The notes under the pieces are model-generated. The model was not told where the DNA came from. It did no database searches and saw nothing but the letters and a program-made list of their open reading frames with translations. A stretch of DNA of 7,635 bases from Candidatus Omnitrophota bacterium (lineage in GTDB: Bacteria; Omnitrophota; 4484-213), in assembly GCA_030640885.1 (NCBI GenBank), contig DAOWIN010000038.1, forward strand, positions 1 to 7,635. The letters are read 5' to 3'. Of the stretch, positions 4,682 through 7,635 are shown in pieces (the stretch's first letter is position 1; every line of letters begins with the position of its first letter). Both the position numbers and the translations under genes were made by a program.

Positions 4682-7217
4682 AAAAAGTCATTTTTACCCT
4701 TCCTGTAAATGTTCTTCCCGGAGAGGCAAGCCAATCGGCGTCATCGTGCCAACTTTCGTTAAAGAGGTCGTTAATTTCCAAAGCTACTTCTATAAATTCG
4801 GCTAATTTTTTAGAAGCTAATAGATCTGCGGTTAGATAGTTTTCTAATTTCTTGGTGTTTTCCAGATCATCGTAGCGAGAACCAACATATCTACATTTTA
4901 AGCTAAAAATTAAATTCTTGGGTAGATTATAGGCAAAACCAAAATTGGCGCGATGTTGTGGCTGGTCGCTTAGCCGCTTCCCTTCATAAATTCCCTTCTT
5001 TGCCTCGCAAGGGGGGGCTGTATATTTATCGATTTCAGTGTGCAGATAATTATAGTTAGTAAACAAAGTTAGATTGTTAAATAGATTGTATTCTCCCTCT
5101 AATTCAACCCCCGCTGTCTCTACCTCATCTATATTTGACCATTTGTTTGTGCTTTTGGTAAAGTAGCTTTTGTCCATCCAGTCGTTTATATCATTATAAA
5201 AACCAGTCAGACGCAGGGCAAAATTTTCACCAAGCCTTTGGTCTATGCCTAATTCATAAGCTATGACATACTCGGGCTTCAAATTTGGATTTCCCTCATT
5301 TATTTTTCCGGGTGGGCATTCAGTGGTACCGTAAAGAGAATAAAGATAAGGCATATGAAAGGCTCTCCCTACTGAACCCCGCAAAGTAGTTGAATCAGAA
5401 AAATGGTAGTTCAATCCTGCCTTAGGATTAAACACCCCGCCAGCCTCTGCCGGATAAATTTCTTCTGTTACAACATATTTTTTCTTTTTGGGATTCCATT
5501 GCTTCTTGTAATGATAACCGCCATATGTCCTATACCAATCACCCCGTCCGCTTAGATTGAGCGATAACTTGCCTAAACTAATCTCATCTTCAAAAAACAG
5601 CGAAGCCTGATGTTGTCTTCCTATTGCTCTTTCCAATCCCTTTTTTGCCGGGGGGCCAATAGTGTCTAACTTATCCTCCATTTCTGCCCAGCGATAATCT
5701 ATTCCGCTGGTAAAAATTTGATTTTCGCTCAAAGGAAAGCTAAAGTTCAAATTCATTCCTGTATCTTTGCCCGGTTTATGTCTTATCTGAGCCAATTCCT
5801 CAAAGGGTTTATCCGCTGAGGGATATTTTGCATTGTCAAAATAGTGGACAAACTCTTCGTTTAAGTAAAAGACATTGGCAGAAACATCCGCATCCAATCC
5901 TTTGCTTTTGTAGCCTAAAGTCGCTCTGTTTCTCTCAATATTTGTGTGTAAATGCTTTCTTCCCTGGCCAATTTCATCTTTCCAAAAAGAATGGCTAAGC
6001 GAAAGTGAAGAAAAGGGGTCAATTTTATAGACCAATTTTCCAAATGCATTATCCACATCGCGGTAGTTGGGAATTGCCGCTTTCCTCATATTAGTCAAAG
6101 CCTTTTTCTCGGCTGGCGTTTTTGCGTCTCTTTCCTTTTCCCTTCCGTCAAAGGCGACAAAACCATCGCTTTCTAAATGATTGTAGCTCAAGATATAACC
6201 GGTATCTTCACTCAAAGGAGCGCTGAGTGTTACCTTGCTCTCGCGGGTAGCATAATCGCCATAACTCTGTTCTAAATTGATTCTCGTCTCTTCTTCCGGC
6301 TCTTTGGTGAAAATATTAATTACGCCGCCCATTGCCCCTGAGCCATAAAGAGAAGAACTCGCTCCGCGCACCACCTCTATTTTATCCACTACGCTAAGAG
6401 AAACCTCATTAAATAGCGTCCCGCCGCAAACAGCTCGATTTATGGGCACACCGTCTCGCATAAGGGCAACTGCCCGCGGCTGAGAAAAACCTCTCATATA
6501 GATAAAGGTGGATGGACTGGATAAGCCACCCTTAGCCCGTTCAATACCTATACCCGCTGTGTTTCTTAAGATATCATCGACATAGCGGGCTGGACTTTCT
6601 TCAATATCACCTTTTTTGATTAAACTCACACTTGCCGAAACATTGCTTACTTCCCTTTCGGTTTTGGTAGCTGTAACTACTACCTCACCCAAATTAAGCG
6701 GCTGTACTGGTGACTGGCCTGTGCCCGCAAGGGTATGACTGGCCTGTGCCCGCAAGGGTATGACTGGTGACTTATAGTTCTCCCATATCTCTATTTCTTT
6801 TTCTATTTCCTTTATTTCTTTCTCTATTTTTTCTTCCTTGACTTCTGTTCTTATTCTCTTTCTTCTAATTTCTGTCCTCTGTCCTTTGCTGTTCTCTGTC
6901 CTCTGTTGGCTGTAGACTGTTGGCTGTCCTCTGTTGACTGTAGAGCGAATTTTTCTTAAGTATTCTCTGGCTGTTTTGCATCCCGAATCAGCTAACAAGG
7001 CTTTCTCAAGTGCTAACTTTGCCTGCTCATACCTCCTGCTTTTATAAAACCCTATTCCTTTATCACAATAATAATTGCTCAAACTATTTCCCTGCCCAAT
7101 TCTTTCGCTCCATTTATTTCTTTCAGCAAAAGCAGTAGAAGAAGTAAAGACTAAAGAGTAGAAAGTAAAGAATAGAAAAACAATCAAGCTAAACAATCTA
7201 ATAATTTTACAATTCAT
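4680..7217 (-). CDS. TonB-dependent outer-membrane receptor with N-terminal TPR-like extension
   Basis: This is an outer-membrane beta-barrel that imports a scarce ligand, driven by TonB. Residues 1-31 are a signal peptide (cleavage after AFA). Residues 48-90 resemble one TPR unit (GIGFYKSRRYEQAKLALEKALL). Residues 92-116 come from heptad repeats, 117-146 form a charged coil (EKIEKEIKEIEKEIEI), and 153-169 come from a 25-bp duplication. The TonB box is GEVVVTAT (177-184). The plug runs to about 305 with IYMRGF and VVRGASSSLYGSGAMGG. The barrel includes the typical NPNLKPEYVIAYELG and ends in GRVKMTF with the usual terminal Phe. A strong AGAGGTG ribosome site lies four bases upstream, and a Fur-like operator precedes it. 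The substrate is not readable from sequence; an iron or other metal chelate is most likely, with cobalamin less so because no riboswitch is present. The TPR extension is unusual for this family. Confidence 0.95.
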   Translation of the reverse strand: MNCKIIRLFSLIVFLFFTFYSLVFTSSTAFAERNKWSERIGQGNSLSNYYCDKGIGFYKSRRYEQAKLALEKALLADSGCKTAREYLRKIRSTVNRGQPTVYSQQRTENSKGQRTEIRRKRIRTEVKEEKIEKEIKEIEKEIEIWENYKSPVIPLRAQASHTLAGTGQSPVQPLNLGEVVVTATKTEREVSNVSASVSLIKKGDIEESPARYVDDILRNTAGIGIERAKGGLSSPSTFIYMRGFSQPRAVALMRDGVPINRAVCGGTLFNEVSLSVVDKIEVVRGASSSLYGSGAMGGVINIFTKEPEEETRINLEQSYGDYATRESKVTLSAPLSEDTGYILSYNHLESDGFVAFDGREKERDAKTPAEKKALTNMRKAAIPNYRDVDNAFGKLVYKIDPFSSLSLSHSFWKDEIGQGRKHLHTNIERNRATLGYKSKGLDADVSANVFYLNEEFVHYFDNAKYPSADKPFEELAQIRHKPGKDTGMNLNFSFPLSENQIFTSGIDYRWAEMEDKLDTIGPPAKKGLERAIGRQHQASLFFEDEISLGKLSLNLSGRGDWYRTYGGYHYKKQWNPKKKKYVVTEEIYPAEAGGVFNPKAGLNYHFSDSTTLRGSVGRAFHMPYLYSLYGTTECPPGKINEGNPNLKPEYVIAYELGIDQRLGENFALRLTGFYNDINDWMDKSYFTKSTNKWSNIDEVETAGVELEGEYNLFNNLTLFTNYNYLHTEIDKYTAPPCEAKKGIYEGKRLSDQPQHRANFGFAYNLPKNLIFSLKCRYVGSRYDDLENTKKLENYLTADLLASKKLAEFIEVALEINDLFNESWHDDADWLASPGRTFTGRVKMTF
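6712..6761 (-). repeat. Two perfect tandem 25-bp copies next to the TonB box
   Basis: The unit starts GACTGGCCTGTGCCCGCAAG and is repeated exactly (6712-6736, 6737-6761), followed by a partial GACTGG. Because 25 is not a multiple of three, the two copies encode different residues (IPLRAQAS, then HTLAGTGQS). They lie eight codons before the TonB box, lengthening the periplasmic tether. Its GC content is higher than its surroundings. Confidence 0.9.
6872..6944 (-). repeat. Ten-unit CTGTNNN heptad array in the receptor linker
   Basis: On the plus strand ten CTGT-headed heptads follow in register, with one 3-nt interruption (TTG at 6886-6888): CTGTCCT x2, CTGTTCT, CTGTCCT, CTGTTGG, CTGTAGA, CTGTTGG, CTGTCCT, CTGTTGA, CTGTAGA. 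They encode TVNRGQPTVYSQQRTENSKG and neighbours, between the TPR-like unit and the charged coil. It is the longest array in the window. Confidence 0.92.
7145..7179 (-). repeat. TARARAR heptad array encoding part of the receptor signal peptide
   Basis: Five plus-strand heptads lie in register: TAAAGAC, TAAAGAG, TAGAAAG, TAAAGAA, TAGAAAA. Read on the minus strand they give VFLFFTFYSLVFT-like residues, i.e. the hydrophobic core of the signal peptide (residues about 13-25). Confidence 0.7.
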
Positions 7218-7221
7218 GTTA

Positions 7222-7228
7222 CACCTCT
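7222..7228 (-). promoter_or_regulatory. Receptor gene ribosome binding site
   Basis: AGAGGTG lies four bases before ATG 7217 on the minus strand. It is the best Shine-Dalgarno in the window and supports this start, which also puts a full signal peptide at the N-terminus. Confidence 0.8.
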
Positions 7229-7265
7229 AAAATTTGTTTTTTAAATCATCGGTCGCCTTTTTGCA

Positions 7266-7288
7266 TTGCGATTGAGACGCAGTTGCAA
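7266..7288 (-). promoter_or_regulatory. Fur-like palindromic operator of the receptor operon
   Basis: This is a 23-bp interrupted palindrome with arms TTGCGATTGAG and CGCAGTTGCAA around a single central base; 8 of 11 pairs match. It overlaps the last base of the -10 and covers the predicted transcription start near 7281, a repressor position. It is 21/23 identical to the site at 2679-2701. Known Fur-family sites have a TGAGA-N-TCTCA type core, which the centre TGAGACGCA approximates. The regulator gene is not in the window, so its identity is inferred. Confidence 0.65.
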
Positions 7289-7316
7289 GTGTAGCATAAA
7301 AAAAAGTATTGGTCAA
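7288..7316 (-). promoter_or_regulatory. Sigma-70-type promoter of the receptor-exbB-exbD-tonB operon
   Basis: The minus strand shows -35 TTGACC (7316-7311), a 17-bp spacer containing a T8 tract, and -10 TACACT (7293-7288). The predicted leader is about 64 nt. The -35 contains the stop codon of the upstream gene, so no separate terminator space exists between them. Downstream genes probably depend on this promoter, as none is evident before exbB or exbD. Confidence 0.75.
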
Positions 7317-7635
7317 GGCTTTTTAAAACTTTTTTTATTCCTTCTTACTTTTGGCACACAAACAAAATAGATAACCCCAATGCTTAACAACGAAAAAAAT
7401 ATGACCCCTCCTATTGGAAAAGGCTCTTTTTCACCCTCGAAAATTTCCCAATCGGCTTTGGTCAGAAATGTATCTCTCACCTCTTCCCACATTGCTCCAT
7501 ATCTATCTATCTCCTCCTCTGTGGCTGTTTTTTCTACATTTACCTTTTTCCTTAAAGCAAAAAACCCTTTAGGGAAAACATCATCTTTTATCTGAACTTC
7601 AAATTTTTTACCTGTAGATTTATGAATTACTGCAA
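7313..7635 (-). CDS. C-terminal part of an unrecognised membrane-anchored protein
   Basis: The minus frame is open from the window edge to TGA at 7315-7313, giving 106 residues; the start lies outside the window. I do not recognise the family. The first 70 residues are hydrophilic and charged (for example TEEEIDRYGAMWEEVRD). Residues about 73-93 form one membrane segment (PIGGVIFFSLLSIGVIYFVC), followed by a basic tail PKVRRNKKSFKKP. By the positive-inside rule the tail is cytoplasmic and the preceding domain faces the periplasm. The layout of Pro/Gly, hydrophobic helix and basic end recalls C-terminal sorting signals, but the 13-residue tail is long for those. It lies just upstream of the receptor promoter on the same strand; a link to the uptake system is possible but unproven. 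Confidence 0.75.
   Translation of the reverse strand, partial: AVIHKSTGKKFEVQIKDDVFPKGFFALRKKVNVEKTATEEEIDRYGAMWEEVRDTFLTKADWEIFEGEKEPFPIGGVIFFSLLSIGVIYFVCVPKVRRNKKSFKKP

Noticed and set aside
4680..7217. Frameshift or truncation in the receptor gene caused by repeats
   Set aside because: The frame is open from signal peptide to the terminal Phe, with TonB box, plug and barrel motifs all in order, so the gene appears intact.
7218..7281. Cobalamin riboswitch in the receptor leader, which would make the receptor BtuB
   Set aside because: The predicted leader is about 64 nt, too short for a B12 riboswitch, and no B12-box-like sequence is seen. A palindromic operator occupies the start region instead.
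7297..7337. AT-only inverted repeat (TAAAAAAA-GT / AC-TTTTTTTA) as a terminator for the upstream gene
   Set aside because: The stem is almost purely A:T, the loop is about 20 nt and contains the -35, so a stable terminator is unlikely. The T8 tract is better seen as part of the promoter spacer, as it recurs at 2711-2718.

Overview
The window reads as a piece of a low-GC, Gram-negative (diderm) bacterial chromosome. All six recognisable genes lie on the minus strand. An outer-membrane TonB-dependent receptor and a full ExbB/ExbD/TonB motor require two membranes. The protein sequences are divergent, and heptanucleotide repeat arrays are scattered inside coding sequence. This suggests an uncultured candidate-phylum bacterium (Omnitrophota- or Desantisbacteria-like) rather than a familiar proteobacterium; that placement is inference from style, not from a marker gene.

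Layout in the direction of transcription (right to left): (1) the C-terminal 106 codons of an unrecognised membrane-anchored protein (7635-7313), whose stop codon falls inside the -35 hexamer of the next promoter; (2) a promoter and a 23-bp palindromic Fur-like operator (7266-7316); (3) an 845-aa TonB-dependent receptor with an unusual N-terminal TPR-like extension (7217-4680); (4) exbB (4588-3962), exbD (3911-3354) and tonB (3472-2723), with exbD and tonB overlapping by 119 nt; (5) a second, nearly identical promoter-proximal module (2679-2718); (6) a very long secreted or exported protein of unknown function (2657 to beyond base 1, at least 885 aa).

Genes 3-5 form a self-contained energised uptake operon. 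The receptor binds a scarce ligand, probably a metal chelate, and ExbB/ExbD/TonB transmits proton-motive force to it. The same operator in the same geometry before the receptor and before the large unknown gene suggests both respond to the same metal-type signal, so the large protein is probably a co-regulated partner or effector of this system. It shows a YD/RHS-like segment and an Ala/Gly-rich helical C-terminal half reminiscent of pre-toxin regions. This is the most interesting part of the window.

A second theme is repeat invasion. Seven-bp tandem arrays (CTGTNNN, CTTGCRR, TARARAR types) encode parts of the receptor signal peptide, the receptor linker, the TonB linker and the end of ExbD. 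In exbD the array sits where the family normally stops, and the frame continues into tonB. The receptor-exbB and exbB-exbD gaps each contain inverted repeats. No RNA genes, CRISPR arrays or transposase genes were seen, and no gene-free stretch exceeds 300 bases.
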